Positions 42,471-51,448 of a stretch of 52,840 nucleotides of DNA are shown piece after piece. A program made the position numbers and the translations under genes. The stretch is from Propionivibrio dicarboxylicus (GTDB taxonomy: Bacteria; Pseudomonadota; Gammaproteobacteria; Burkholderiales; Rhodocyclaceae), in the NCBI GenBank assembly GCA_945902805.1, contig CAMDMZ010000032.1, positions 1 to 52,840 on the forward strand, written 5' to 3'. The notes under the pieces were generated by a model that did not search any database, had not been told where the DNA came from, and saw only the letters and a program-made list of their open reading frames with translations. How positions within the stretch are numbered: position 1 is the first letter of the stretch; the number at the start of each line of letters is the position of its first letter.

Positions 42471-43454
42471 ATGAACACCTCGCAAAGCGAATCGTCTGAT
42501 TATAGCGGCGCCAGTCCAACAGGATTGGCGGAAGATCCATTGCTCGAGCCGGCGCTGATTCCCGCCGATTACTTGGGTCTGCGACTGGATGCCGCACTGG
42601 CCAAAATGTTTCCGGAACATTCGCGTTCACGCCTGCAGGCGTGGGTCAAGGATGGGCTGATTCTGGTCGATGGTGCACAAGGTGAGTCCAAGCGCAAAGT
42701 GTTTGGTGGCGAACTCGTCGAGTTTCCTGACGCCGTCGCGCCAGCACCGACTTTTGATCAGGCCGAGGATATCCCGCTGTCCATCGTGTTTGAGGACGCG
42801 CACCTCATTGTGGTCAATAAGCCGGCAGGCCTGGTCGTCCATCCGGGCAACGGCCAACCAACCGGAACGATGATGAATGCCCTGCTCCACCACGCACCGC
42901 AACTGGTCGGGGTGCCGCGCGCCGGGATCGTGCATCGGCTGGATAAAGATACGAGCGGTCTGCTGGTCGTGGCCAAGACCCTGATTGCCCAGACGGATTT
43001 GGTACGCCAATTACAGGCGCGCAGCGTAAAGCGAAATTATCTGGCCCTGGCCCTGGGGCGGGTCGAACGTGATGGCACGATCGATGCGCCCATGGGACGC
43101 CATCCCGTGGTGCGGACCAAAATGGCCGTCGTCAGAATGGGCGGCAAAGAGGCGCGAACACACTACGCGGTGCGCGAGCGCTTCGCCAAATGCACGCTGC
43201 TGGAATGCCGTCTGGAAACCGGACGGACCCATCAGATCCGGGTTCATCTGGCCTCGATCAGCCATCCGCTGGCCGGTGATCCCGTCTATGGCAAAACCCG
43301 CAGCGGCGATGACCGGCTCGATGCATTTAAACGCCAGGCCTTGCACGCCTGGCGACTGGCGCTGCTGCATCCTGCCGATGGTCTGGAAATGCAGTGGGAA
43401 GCACCCGTTCCGGAAGATTTCGCGCTGCTGCTGGACGCTCTTCGGAGTGACTGA
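42471..43454 (+). CDS. rluD: 23S rRNA pseudouridine synthase RluD
   Basis: The 327-residue protein has an N-terminal S4-like RNA-binding domain (about 30-80, GLRLDAALAKMFPEHSRS) and the catalytic domain with HRLDKDTSGLLVVAKT, whose Asp is the nucleophile. The GRTHQIRVHLASISHPLAG motif follows. RluD makes the pseudouridines of helix 69 in 23S rRNA. The first 20 residues are not conserved and come from the region shared with bamD; a later start is possible. Residues about 88-96 (AVAPAPTFD), between the S4 and catalytic domains, come from a dispersed repeat. The next gene overlaps the end by eight bases, the usual rluD-pgeF arrangement. Confidence 0.93.
   Translation: MNTSQSESSDYSGASPTGLAEDPLLEPALIPADYLGLRLDAALAKMFPEHSRSRLQAWVKDGLILVDGAQGESKRKVFGGELVEFPDAVAPAPTFDQAEDIPLSIVFEDAHLIVVNKPAGLVVHPGNGQPTGTMMNALLHHAPQLVGVPRAGIVHRLDKDTSGLLVVAKTLIAQTDLVRQLQARSVKRNYLALALGRVERDGTIDAPMGRHPVVRTKMAVVRMGGKEARTHYAVRERFAKCTLLECRLETGRTHQIRVHLASISHPLAGDPVYGKTRSGDDRLDAFKRQALHAWRLALLHPADGLEMQWEAPVPEDFALLLDALRSD
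42732..42759 (+). repeat. Dispersed repeat copy inside rluD
   Basis: It matches the core at 23 of 24 positions. It is co-oriented with rluD and read as AVAPAPTF in the S4-catalytic linker. Confidence 0.92.
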
Positions 43455-44172
43455 TTTTCTCATTCCCGATTGGCCGGCTCCGCCGAATGTCCGTTCGCTC
43501 ACGACCACACGACGCGGCGGAATAAGTGCCGCACCGTGGGATGGTTTCAACCTCGGTGACCACGTCGGTGACAACCCGCAGCATGTAGCCAGCAATCGGG
43601 ATGAGCTGCGCACCCACCTTCCGGCGTCGCCGATCTGGTTGCGCCAGGTGCATGGAACACAATGTGTCGATGCTGCCGCCGTCGCGACGGGTACCGAGGC
43701 CGACGCCGCCATCACCCGGCGGCCAGGTGTCGTCTGCGCGGTGCTGACAGCGGATTGCCTGCCGGTCTTGCTGTGCGACGAAAATGGCACGGTGGTTGGC
43801 TGTGCCCATGCTGGTTGGCGCGGGCTGCTCGATGGTGTGATCGAGAGTACCGTAGCAGCAATGGGCGTTCCCGGAAATAAATTGCTCGCCTGGCTCGGGC
43901 CGGCCATCGGACCAACGGCTTTTGAAGTGGGTGACGAAGTCCGTGCGAGCTTTATGGCGCGAGATGCGGCGGCGGACGATGCGTTTGTCGCCCGACAAAC
44001 TGGCAAATGGCTATGCGACATTTACCTGCTGGCGCGGCAGCGACTGGCAGCACTTGGCGTGCGCCGTATCGCCAGCACCGACTTTTGCACACATCGCGAT
44101 CGCGATCTGTTCTTTTCCTATCGCCGCGATGGCGTCACCGGGCGTATGGCGAGCTTGATCTGGCTTGCGTAA
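43447..44172 (+). CDS. pgeF: Peptidoglycan editing factor PgeF (YfiH/DUF152)
   Basis: The 241-residue protein has the three Zn/Cu-ligand regions of the YfiH family: WLRQVHGTQCVD, LTADCLPVLLCDE and VGCAHAGWRGLLDGVIE, plus GPAIGPTAFEVGDEV. The family was called laccase or purine nucleoside phosphorylase-like and edits peptidoglycan precursors to block L-Ser incorporation. The GTG start at 43447 overlaps the rluD end by eight bases; homology begins shortly after. Residues about 206-213 (RRIASTDF), close to the C-terminal CTHRDRDLFFSYRRDG motif, are encoded by the dispersed repeat. That motif is conserved in the family, so the repeat may have grown from a pre-existing match rather than been inserted. 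Confidence 0.9.
   Translation: MTDFLIPDWPAPPNVRSLTTTRRGGISAAPWDGFNLGDHVGDNPQHVASNRDELRTHLPASPIWLRQVHGTQCVDAAAVATGTEADAAITRRPGVVCAVLTADCLPVLLCDENGTVVGCAHAGWRGLLDGVIESTVAAMGVPGNKLLAWLGPAIGPTAFEVGDEVRASFMARDAAADDAFVARQTGKWLCDIYLLARQRLAALGVRRIASTDFCTHRDRDLFFSYRRDGVTGRMASLIWLA
44063..44090 (+). repeat. Dispersed repeat copy inside pgeF
   Basis: It matches the core at 23 of 24 positions. It is co-oriented with pgeF and read as RRIASTDF. This is the rightmost copy found; none was seen in the PHA locus or beyond. Confidence 0.9.
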
Positions 44173-44355
44173 TCATTCGGCGTCCGGTAGTTTGGCCTTG
44201 TTGCGATGGCGTTGCGGTGTCCCGAACAGCCAAAGAAATAACGCCAGCGGCGCCAATCCGTAAAATACCAAGGTGAGGATGCCAGCGACGACTGTCGTTT
44301 CCGTGGCGGCCATCAAAATCGTGACATATAGCCACGCAATTGCGATTACATACAT
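44173..44355 (-). CDS. Small conserved membrane protein
   Basis: The 60-residue protein has two hydrophobic helices (YVIAIAWLYVTILMAA and VVAGILTLVFYGLAPLALFL) joined by a short polar turn, and a charged tail ending in GTPQRHRNKAKLPDAE. It sits tail-to-tail against pgeF with no gap. Its GTPQRxR-type tail is reminiscent of small conserved proteins in betaproteobacteria, from memory. Function unknown; it is expected in the inner membrane. Confidence 0.7.
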   Translation of the reverse strand: MYVIAIAWLYVTILMAATETTVVAGILTLVFYGLAPLALFLWLFGTPQRHRNKAKLPDAE

Positions 44356-44382
44356 GCGATGATTGTAGCCGCCATGCTCGTC

Positions 44383-44411
44383 TTGACACCAATTTTGGTG
44401 CAGTGCAGAAT
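44383..44411 (+). promoter_or_regulatory. phaC promoter with palindromic spacer
   Basis: TTGACA (44383-44388) and CAGAAT (44406-44411) are 17 bases apart, a good sigma-70 promoter for phaC. The palindrome CACCAATTTTGGTG (44387-44400, six-base arms) lies between the two boxes and is placed to be an operator. PhaR is a possible binder, an inference. Confidence 0.6.
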
Positions 44412-44434
44412 CCTTCCCAATTCAAGGAGCCGAA

Positions 44435-46183
44435 ATGTCATCTGTCCCCGATCCCAACGCCGCGTTGCAAGCCATGTTTCAAGCTGGACAAGCCATGGCC
44501 CAAGGTTTCTCGCAATTCCTCACCAGCCAGCAGCAAACCCTGCAACAACAAACGCCGACCATGCCCCATGGCGTCAATCCGGCGGCGTGGGCACCGGAAT
44601 CCGAGGCACTTAGCGCGTTGCAGAAGGACTGGATGGGACGCCACGCGCAACTTTGGCAGGGCATGATGGGTAAGGCGCCCTCCGAACCAGGACCACAGGT
44701 GGCGAAGGCCGAACCGGGTGATCGACGTTTCGACAACCCGGCCTGGGCAGAAAGCCCGGTGTACGACTACCTGCGGCAGGCCTACCTGATCAACTCGGAA
44801 TACTTGAAGCAGCTTGCCGAAAACACGCCGGTTGCCGATGGCCTGGCCAAGAACCGCTTGCGTTTCTTCACGCGGCAAATGGTCGACGCAATGGCGCCTT
44901 CTAACTTTGTCGCGACCAACCCCGAATTCGTCAAGATGGCTCTTGAGACCAAGGGCGAAAGCATCAAGCAGGGCATTCAGAACCTGATTGAGGATTTCGA
45001 CAAGGGACGCATTTCGATGACCGATGATGCGGCCTTTGAAGTCGGTCGTAACCTTGCATCCACCCCGGGATCGGTGATCTACGAAAACGAATTGATGCAG
45101 TTGATTCAGTATTCGCCGCTGACCGACAAGGTGACCAAACGGCCGTTCCTTATTATTCCGCCCTGCATCAACAAGTTTTACATCCTCGATCTGCAACCGG
45201 AGAACTCCTTCGTCCGTTATGCCATCGAACAGGGCCAGACCGTGTTCCTCGTTTCATGGAAGAACGCACAGGCCGAGCAAGGACAGCGTACCTGGGATGA
45301 CTATCTTGAAATGGGCCCGCTGACGGCGCTCAAGGTGGTGCGTGAGGTCTGTGGTACCAAACAAGTCAACGCCCTGGGTTTCTGCGTCGGCGGCACCATC
45401 CTCAGTTCAGCACTAGCGGTGGCAAAAGCCCGTGGCGATGACCCGGTCGCCTCACTCACTCTGCTAACGACGCTGCTCGATTTCTCCGATGTCGGTGAAA
45501 TCGGCTATTTCGTCGACGAAGCGGCGGTCGCGGCACGCGAGGCCAGTATCGGCAAAGGCGGCTTGCTGCGTGGCAGTGAGCTTTCTTCGGTGTTTTCGGC
45601 GCTGCGCTCGAACGACCTGATCTGGCAGTACGTGGTAGGCAATTATCTCAAAGGCGGTAAGCCACCCGCGTTCGACTTGCTCTACTGGAATGCAGATTCG
45701 ACCAACTTGCCTGGACCTTTCCTGGCGTGGTACTTGCGCAATATGTATCTTGAGAACAATTTGCGCGTACCGGGAAAACTGCCGATGTGTGGCGTTCGCG
45801 CGGATCTGGGCAGCCTGGATATGCCGGTGTTTCTGTTCGCCAGTCGCGAAGATCACATCGTGCCATGGAAGACCTCTTACCTTGGTCGCGCCCTGGTCGG
45901 TGGCGACACCACATTCGTTCTGGGTGCCTCCGGTCACATCGCCGGGGTGATCAATCCCGCAGTGAAAAACAAGCGCAATTACTGGATTAACGAGAATCAG
46001 ACTGCCAATCCGGAACAATGGTTCGAGTCGGCGACCGAGGTCAAGGGAAGCTGGTGGCCGAAGTGGTCTGAATGGCTTGGCCGCCACGGCGATGGCCAAA
46101 TTGCGGCCCGCGGACGATTGGGCAACAAGGTCTATGGTCCGATTGAACCGGCTCCCGGACGCTATGTAAAAGAAAAGGCATAA
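44435..46183 (+). CDS. phaC: Class I poly(3-hydroxyalkanoate) synthase
   Basis: The 582-residue protein polymerises 3-hydroxybutyryl-CoA into PHB granules. The lipase-like box is GFCVGGTILSS with the active-site Cys. The other triad residues are Asp in FLFASREDHIVPW and His in LGASGHIAGVINP. Length and the conserved PPCINKFYILDLQPENSFVR fit class I (single-subunit) enzymes. AAGGAG lies seven bases before the ATG at 44435. No thiolase (phaA) follows, so acetoacetyl-CoA must come from elsewhere in the genome. It heads the phaC-phaB-phaB-phaR group. Confidence 0.96.
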   Translation: MSSVPDPNAALQAMFQAGQAMAQGFSQFLTSQQQTLQQQTPTMPHGVNPAAWAPESEALSALQKDWMGRHAQLWQGMMGKAPSEPGPQVAKAEPGDRRFDNPAWAESPVYDYLRQAYLINSEYLKQLAENTPVADGLAKNRLRFFTRQMVDAMAPSNFVATNPEFVKMALETKGESIKQGIQNLIEDFDKGRISMTDDAAFEVGRNLASTPGSVIYENELMQLIQYSPLTDKVTKRPFLIIPPCINKFYILDLQPENSFVRYAIEQGQTVFLVSWKNAQAEQGQRTWDDYLEMGPLTALKVVREVCGTKQVNALGFCVGGTILSSALAVAKARGDDPVASLTLLTTLLDFSDVGEIGYFVDEAAVAAREASIGKGGLLRGSELSSVFSALRSNDLIWQYVVGNYLKGGKPPAFDLLYWNADSTNLPGPFLAWYLRNMYLENNLRVPGKLPMCGVRADLGSLDMPVFLFASREDHIVPWKTSYLGRALVGGDTTFVLGASGHIAGVINPAVKNKRNYWINENQTANPEQWFESATEVKGSWWPKWSEWLGRHGDGQIAARGRLGNKVYGPIEPAPGRYVKEKA

Positions 46184-46267
46184 TGCTTTGATCTGGTGAA
46201 AACAAGGGGCATGCCGGATGCGTAGACTGTCAAGTCCCCAAAAAATAACCCTGGAGAGGAGAATTTT

Positions 46268-47008
46268 ATGCAACGAGTAGCACTAGTGACAGGCGGAATG
46301 GGCGGCCTTGGCGAAGCGATCTGCATGAAGCTGGCGGCACTGGGCGATAAAGTCGTCGTCACCTACAGCCCCGGCAACACCAAGGCAGCGGAATGGTTGC
46401 GCGCCATGAATGATATGGGTTATGGCTTTAAGGGCTACCCTTGCGATGTAGCCGATTTTGACTCCTGTCACACCTGCGTAAGCCAAGTGATAGCAGACAT
46501 GGGCAAGATCGATGTCCTCGTCAACAACGCCGGCATCACCCGCGACATGACCTTCAAGCGGATGACCAAGGCCGACTGGGATGCCGTCGTCCACACCAAC
46601 CTCGATTCATGCTTCAACATGACCAAGCAGGTCATGGATGCCATGACCGAGCGCGGCTGGGGCCGAGTGATCAATATTTCATCGGTTAACGGCCAGAAAG
46701 GTGCCTTTGGTCAAACCAACTATTCGGCCGCCAAAGCCGGCATGCATGGCTTTACCAAGGCGCTGGCATTGGAAGTAGCCAAGAAAGGCGTGACCGTGAA
46801 TACGATTTCTCCCGGTTACATCGGCACCAAAATGGTCATGGCCATTCCGCAGGAAGTGCTGGACAGCAAGATCCTGCCGCAGATTCCCATGACACGCCTG
46901 GGCAAGCCGGAAGAAATTGCAGGCCTGGTCGCTTATCTGGCATCGGAAGAAGCCGCCTTCGTCACCGGTGCCAATATCTCAATCAATGGCGGTCAGCATA
47001 TGTATTGA
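46268..47008 (+). CDS. phaB: Acetoacetyl-CoA reductase, first copy
   Basis: The 246-residue short-chain dehydrogenase has the NADPH motif TGGMGGLGEAI, the NNAGITRDMTF segment and the catalytic set Ser in INISSVNGQKG with YSAAK. The C-terminal SINGGQHMY is typical of PhaB. It reduces acetoacetyl-CoA to (R)-3-hydroxybutyryl-CoA for PhaC. GGAGAGGAG lies just upstream of the ATG. A second, similar gene follows 75 bases later; which is the main enzyme cannot be told from sequence. Confidence 0.94.
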   Translation: MQRVALVTGGMGGLGEAICMKLAALGDKVVVTYSPGNTKAAEWLRAMNDMGYGFKGYPCDVADFDSCHTCVSQVIADMGKIDVLVNNAGITRDMTFKRMTKADWDAVVHTNLDSCFNMTKQVMDAMTERGWGRVINISSVNGQKGAFGQTNYSAAKAGMHGFTKALALEVAKKGVTVNTISPGYIGTKMVMAIPQEVLDSKILPQIPMTRLGKPEEIAGLVAYLASEEAAFVTGANISINGGQHMY

Positions 47009-47083
47009 TCTCCTGCGATCCTCGCAAGCTCGCAAAACGCGAGGCTCGCTACTGATTTTATCGTCGTTATAGGAAGTGAAAAA

Positions 47084-47827
47084 ATGGCAAACAGAGTTGC
47101 ATTGGTAACAGGCGCAATGGGTGGGCTCGGCACTGCAATCTGCCAGGCCTTCGTTCAAGATGGTTACAAGGTGGTGGCCGCCTACCACCCGCAGTACGAC
47201 AACAAAGAAGAGTGGCTGAAGGAAATGGCAGACGCTGGATTCAAGGATTTCGTCTGCGTGGCAGGTGACATTGCCGACTTTGCTTCGTGTCAGGCGATGG
47301 TTGCCGAGGCGGAAGCTGCAGCCGGTCCAATTGATATCCTGGTGAACAATGCCGGTATTACTCGGGACAAGATGTTTGCAAAGATGGAAAAGGATCAGTG
47401 GGATGCCGTTATCACCACCAACCTGACCAGCTTGTTCAATATGACCAAGCAGGTTTCGGCGAAGATGGCTGAGCGTGGCTGGGGCCGTATCATCAATATC
47501 TCCTCAGTCAATGGCGTTAAAGGCCAGGCCGGACAAACCAACTACTCAGCAGCCAAAGCTGGCGTTATCGGCTTCACCAAAGCATTGGCGCAGGAACTGG
47601 CGACCAAGGGCGTTACCGTAAACGCGATTGCTCCGGGGTATGTTGCGACCAAGATGGTTACAGCGATTCGTGAGGACATTCTCAAGGCAATCGTCGATGG
47701 TATTCCGATGAAACGCCTCGCCAAGCCTGAAGAACTCGGCGCCGCCTGTTCCTACCTAGCGTCAGACCTTGCCGGGTATATGACCGGTGCGACGTTCAAC
47801 ATAAACGGTGGTTTGCACTTCAGCTAA
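47084..47827 (+). CDS. phaB: Acetoacetyl-CoA reductase, second copy
   Basis: The 247-residue protein has TGAMGGLGTAI, NNAGITRDKMF and INISSVNGVKGQAGQTNYS with the Tyr-Lys pair, plus the end FNINGGLHFS. It is closely related to the first copy but differs in many positions (the first has TYSPGNTKAAEWL where this one has AYHPQYDNKEEWL), so the duplication is not recent. Two reductases could differ in cofactor, substrate length or expression. GGAAG precedes the ATG. A terminator-like hairpin follows the stop. Confidence 0.93.
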   Translation: MANRVALVTGAMGGLGTAICQAFVQDGYKVVAAYHPQYDNKEEWLKEMADAGFKDFVCVAGDIADFASCQAMVAEAEAAAGPIDILVNNAGITRDKMFAKMEKDQWDAVITTNLTSLFNMTKQVSAKMAERGWGRIINISSVNGVKGQAGQTNYSAAKAGVIGFTKALAQELATKGVTVNAIAPGYVATKMVTAIREDILKAIVDGIPMKRLAKPEELGAACSYLASDLAGYMTGATFNINGGLHFS

Positions 47828-47852
47828 GTTCGAAGTTTTGAGGTAAATCAAC

Positions 47853-47874
47853 AACCCCCGCCGCAGCGGGGGTT
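47853..47874 (+). terminator. Terminator hairpin after the second phaB
   Basis: AACCCCCGC, loop CGCA, GCGGGGGTT form a nine-pair GC-rich stem, followed by AGTCTTT. The U-tract is interrupted, so some read-through into phaR is likely. phaR may also have its own promoter in the following bases, but none is clear. Confidence 0.75.
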
Positions 47875-47917
47875 AGTCTTTGCGCATGAAGCAAAGCAGC
47901 ATCTCGGAGGAGAAACA

Positions 47918-48475
47918 ATGGCCACACAGAGTCGATTAATTAAGAAGTATCCGAATCGCCGTCTGTATGACACCCGTACCAGCACCTACATCACCTTGGC
48001 CGATGTCAAGCACTTGGTGCTCGCACATGAGAACTTCCAGGTGGTCGAGGCTAAAACCGGTGAAGATCTGACGCGCAGCATTCTGCTCCAGATCATCCTG
48101 GAGGAAGAAGCCGGAGGTGCGCCGATGTTCACTTCTGATTTGCTGGCGCAGATGATCCGTTTTTATGGCAACGCAATGCAGGGCATGATGGGGAAATACC
48201 TGGAAAATAACATTCAGGCATTTTCAGATATGCAAGCCAAGCTGAAGGAGCAAGCACGGTCGATGTATGGCGAGAACAGCACCGCCAGCCAGGACATGTG
48301 GACGCAGTTCCTGAATTTTCAGGGACCCGCGATGCAGCATATGATGGGTGCCTACGTTGAACAAAGTCAGCAGATGTTCCAGCAAATGCAGGTCAAAATG
48401 CAGGATCAGACTCGTAAGATGTTCCCTGGACTCTATGTCGATTCAGACAGTGCCGAATTGACGAACAAGAAGTAG
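47918..48475 (+). CDS. phaR: PHA synthesis repressor PhaR
   Basis: The 185-residue protein has the conserved PhaR N-terminal domain [20 protein letters not shown] followed by [10 protein letters not shown], and PHB-accumulation domain repeats rich in Gln and Met (about 75-165). PhaR binds PHB granules and, when PHB is low, represses the phasin gene and its own. GGAGGAG lies six bases before the ATG at 47918. Its targets could include the palindrome before phaC. It is separated from phaB by a terminator and followed closely by rimO. Confidence 0.95.
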   Translation: MATQSRLIKKYPNRRLYDTRTSTYITLADVKHLVLAHENFQVVEAKTGEDLTRSILLQIILEEEAGGAPMFTSDLLAQMIRFYGNAMQGMMGKYLENNIQAFSDMQAKLKEQARSMYGENSTASQDMWTQFLNFQGPAMQHMMGAYVEQSQQMFQQMQVKMQDQTRKMFPGLYVDSDSAELTNKK

Positions 48476-48483
48476 ATTTGACT

Positions 48484-49833
48484 ATGGCGCGACGCAAGAC
48501 GAAGCCGCCTACCGTTGGCTTCGTATCCCTCGGTTGCCCCAAGGCCGCCTCTGATGCGGAGCAGATACTTACCCGCTTGCGTGTTGAAGGCTACGAAATC
48601 ACCGGTGGCTACGACGGGGCTGACCTTGTCATCGTCAATACCTGCGGATTTATTGACGCCGCCGTCGAAGAGTCGCTTGACGCAATTGGTGAGGCTCTGG
48701 CTGAAAACGGGCGCGTAATTGTTACCGGGTGTCTTGGAGCAAAGAAGGATGCGGACGGCAACGATATTGTGACGAAGACGCATCCGAAAGTGCTTGCCGT
48801 TACCGGCCCGCACGCGACGCCAGAAGTCATGGCAGCAGTCCATCAGCATTTGCCTCCGGCGCACGATCCCTTCGTTGATCTGGTTCCACCACAAGGTATT
48901 CGCCTCACGCCTGACCACTATGCCTATCTGAAGATCTCGGAAGGCTGTAATCATCGCTGTAGCTTCTGCATCATTCCCAGCCTGCGTGGTGACCTCGTGT
49001 CTCGCCCGATCGGGGAGGTACTGACCGAAGCTGAAGTTCTGGCCAATGCCGGAGTCAAAGAACTGCTGGTAATTTCTCAAGACACCAGTGCCTACGGTAT
49101 TGATGTTAAGTACCGGACTGGTTTCGTCGGTGGTCGGCCAGTCAAGTCCCGCCTGTACGACTTGTGCAAAGAACTTGGTCAACTCGGGCTCTGGATTCGT
49201 CTGCATTACGTCTATCCCTATCCCAGTGTCGATGACTTGATTCCGCTGATGGCCGAGGGAAGAATCCTCCCCTACCTTGATGTGCCGTTTCAGCACGCCA
49301 ACTCCCGTATTCTGAAACTGATGAAACGCCCGGCGTCCAGCGAGAAAATTCTAGACCGCATTACTGCCTGGCGCCGTGCCGTTCCGGATCTAACCATTCG
49401 CAGTACATTTATTACCGGCTTTCCAGGCGAATCCGAAGCCGAGTTCAACGAGATGCTGGACTTCCTCGATGAAGCGCAACTGGATCGCGTGGGTGCGTTT
49501 GCCTATTCCCCAGTAGATGGAGCTGATGCCAACTCCTTACCGGGCGCACTCCCCGAAGCCATTCGAGAAGAACGTAAAGTGCGGTTGATGCGGCATCAGG
49601 AGGATATTTCAACCCAACGTCTTGAACTCAAGATTGGGCGGCGAATTCAGGTCTTGGTGGACGATATCGACGAAGACGGTGCCATTGCACGCTCTGCCGG
49701 CGATGCACCCGACATCGACGGACTTGTCTTTATAACCGATGGACATGATCTTCAGGTCGGTGAATTCGCTGAGGTCACTGTTACCGACTGCGACACACAT
49801 GACCTAATCAGCACCCTGGCCGAAACGGAATGA
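48484..49833 (+). CDS. rimO: Ribosomal protein S12 methylthiotransferase RimO
   Basis: The 449-residue protein has the UPF0004 domain ([37 protein letters not shown]), whose Cys bind an auxiliary [4Fe-4S] cluster. The radical-SAM motif lies in [20 protein letters not shown], and a TRAM domain sits at the end. It methylthiolates Asp88 of S12. The ATG at 48484 is preferred to the TTG at 48478. The stop overlaps the next gene by four bases (ATGA). Confidence 0.95.
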   Translation: MARRKTKPPTVGFVSLGCPKAASDAEQILTRLRVEGYEITGGYDGADLVIVNTCGFIDAAVEESLDAIGEALAENGRVIVTGCLGAKKDADGNDIVTKTHPKVLAVTGPHATPEVMAAVHQHLPPAHDPFVDLVPPQGIRLTPDHYAYLKISEGCNHRCSFCIIPSLRGDLVSRPIGEVLTEAEVLANAGVKELLVISQDTSAYGIDVKYRTGFVGGRPVKSRLYDLCKELGQLGLWIRLHYVYPYPSVDDLIPLMAEGRILPYLDVPFQHANSRILKLMKRPASSEKILDRITAWRRAVPDLTIRSTFITGFPGESEAEFNEMLDFLDEAQLDRVGAFAYSPVDGADANSLPGALPEAIREERKVRLMRHQEDISTQRLELKIGRRIQVLVDDIDEDGAIARSAGDAPDIDGLVFITDGHDLQVGEFAEVTVTDCDTHDLISTLAETE

Positions 49834-51227
49834 CATCCGGTATCGTTGGCCGTTTAGTAAAGGCCATCGGCGATCGCTATGTTCTGACTCAACTTGCCGA
49901 TACAGCACCTTATCTTACCGATTGGCGTGGGCGCTACTCCGGCTCGGCTTTGTGCGTAACTTGCCCGGGGACGACCGAGGAAGTCGCTGCCGTTGTTCGC
50001 ATTTGCCATGAAGAGGGAACCGCCATCGTCCCTCAAGGTGGGAATACGGGACTCTGTGGTGGCGCAACCCCCATCGGCGGAGAGGTGGTCGTTAGCCTCG
50101 GACGCCTCAACCGAGTGCGATGGATCGACCCTATCGATAACTCGATCTGTGTCGAGGCAGGATGTACCTTGCATTCGGTAAAGGAAGCCGCTGCCACTGC
50201 TGATCGCTTGTTTCCTCTTTCACTGGCTGCGGAAGGTACAGCAACGATCGGAGGAAATCTGTCCACAAACGCAGGCGGAGTGCAGGTTCTACACTATGGC
50301 AACACGCGTGATCTGTCACTTGGGCTAGAGGTGGTGCTTGCGGATGGACGAATCTGGAATGGCCTACGAAACCTCCGCAAAGACAATACCGGGTATGACA
50401 TTAAGCATTTATTCATCGGCGCCGAGGGTACTCTCGGCCTGATCACGGCGGCGACACTCAAGCTCTTCCCTTACCCATCACAAGTTGCCACCGCTTGGGT
50501 TGCCGTGAGCGATCCTGCAGCTGCGGTCAGTCTGCTTGGTAAACTGCGCGCAAGCACAGGAAACCAGATTACCGCCTTCGAAATTATCGGTCGCTCGGCT
50601 CTTGATTTTGTCTTGATGCGAATCCCGAACTCGCGTGATCCACTGCCCTTGCGGCCAAATTGGCAAGTTTTAATCGAGCTTTCAGGCCATCAAGAAGATT
50701 TGATCGATTCGCTCACATCGATGCTTGCGGATGCTCTCGACTGTAATCTGATCAGTGACGCTACGGTAGCTGCTAGCAAGACTCAGGTTGCCGCGTTTTG
50801 GGCGCTTCGCGAGAACATATCGGAAGCGCAGCGGCTCAATGGCATTTCCATTAAGCATGACATTGCCGTACCGGTGTCACGTATTCCAGTGTTTATCCAG
50901 CGTGCCGACGAAGCGCTGCGAAATGCTTTTCCAGGCCTGCGCATCGTTTGTTTTGGGCACATCGGCGATGGGAATCTCCATTACAACCTATCCAAATCAG
51001 AAACCCAGGCGAATGAGGAATTCATCGCTCAGACCAAAACAGTCAACCGCATCGTTCATGACATCGTCCACGACTTAGGTGGTTCAATTTCGGCCGAGCA
51101 TGGCCTCGGGCAACTGAAGCGAGAAGAAGTCAAGCGTTACAAGAGCGAAGTAGAACTGGACCTCATGCGCACCCTCAAACACGCACTCGATCCGCAAAGC
51201 CTCCTAAACCCGGGCAAAGTTTTATAA
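49830..51227 (+). CDS. FAD-linked oxidase, D-2-hydroxyacid dehydrogenase type (GlcD-like)
   Basis: The 465-residue protein has an FAD_binding_4 domain (about 35-215: [35 protein letters not shown]) and a C-terminal FAD-oxidase domain. [10 protein letters not shown] and [14 protein letters not shown] are the metal- and substrate-binding motifs. The family includes D-lactate, glycolate and D-2-hydroxyglutarate dehydrogenases; the substrate cannot be set from sequence, though [10 protein letters not shown] is typical of D-2-hydroxyglutarate or D-lactate enzymes. It overlaps rimO by four bases. There is no iron-sulfur domain or partner subunit here. Confidence 0.9.
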   Translation: MTSGIVGRLVKAIGDRYVLTQLADTAPYLTDWRGRYSGSALCVTCPGTTEEVAAVVRICHEEGTAIVPQGGNTGLCGGATPIGGEVVVSLGRLNRVRWIDPIDNSICVEAGCTLHSVKEAAATADRLFPLSLAAEGTATIGGNLSTNAGGVQVLHYGNTRDLSLGLEVVLADGRIWNGLRNLRKDNTGYDIKHLFIGAEGTLGLITAATLKLFPYPSQVATAWVAVSDPAAAVSLLGKLRASTGNQITAFEIIGRSALDFVLMRIPNSRDPLPLRPNWQVLIELSGHQEDLIDSLTSMLADALDCNLISDATVAASKTQVAAFWALRENISEAQRLNGISIKHDIAVPVSRIPVFIQRADEALRNAFPGLRIVCFGHIGDGNLHYNLSKSETQANEEFIAQTKTVNRIVHDIVHDLGGSISAEHGLGQLKREEVKRYKSEVELDLMRTLKHALDPQSLLNPGKVL

Positions 51228-51244
51228 ATTGTTTAGCAGCATGG

Positions 51245-51273
51245 TTTACTTATTCTTCGTACCTTCGTATAAT
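51245..51273 (+). promoter_or_regulatory. Promoter of the tRNA-Ala/tRNA-Glu operon
   Basis: TATAAT (51268-51273) is a perfect -10 box, with TTTACT (51245-51250) 17 bases upstream as -35. It is well placed 15 bases before tRNA-Ala. Confidence 0.7.
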
Positions 51274-51288
51274 GGGGCTTCTCTTGTC

Positions 51289-51364
<76 letters not shown>

Positions 51365-51372
51365 AGGAAAAT

Positions 51373-51448
51373 GTCCCTATCGTCTAGAGGCCTAGGACAA
51401 TACCCTTTCACGGTATGAACCGGGGTTCGAATCCCCGTGGGGACGCCA
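51373..51448 (+). tRNA. tRNA-Glu (anticodon TTC), CCA encoded
   Basis: The acceptor GTCCCTA pairs with TGGGGAC; the anticodon stem ATACC/GGTAT closes the loop CTTTCAC (anticodon TTC); the T-arm is CGGGG with TTCGAAT and CCCCG. It ends GCCA at 51445-51448. The 3' half is overlapped on the other strand by the end of the recombinase reading frame, which suggests that the tRNA 3' end is an attachment site. Confidence 0.97.

Noticed and set aside
3249-44090. Reading the dispersed repeat as an intrinsic terminator because of its TTTTT end
   Set aside because: No stem precedes the T-run, and most copies lie inside reading frames, where termination would be harmful.
3249-44090. Reading the repeats as a dispersed CRISPR array
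   Set aside because: Spacing is in kilobases and irregular, both orientations occur, and no cas genes are present.
46184-46267. A terminator between phaC and the first phaB
   Set aside because: No stem with a U-tract was found. The genes are likely co-transcribed.
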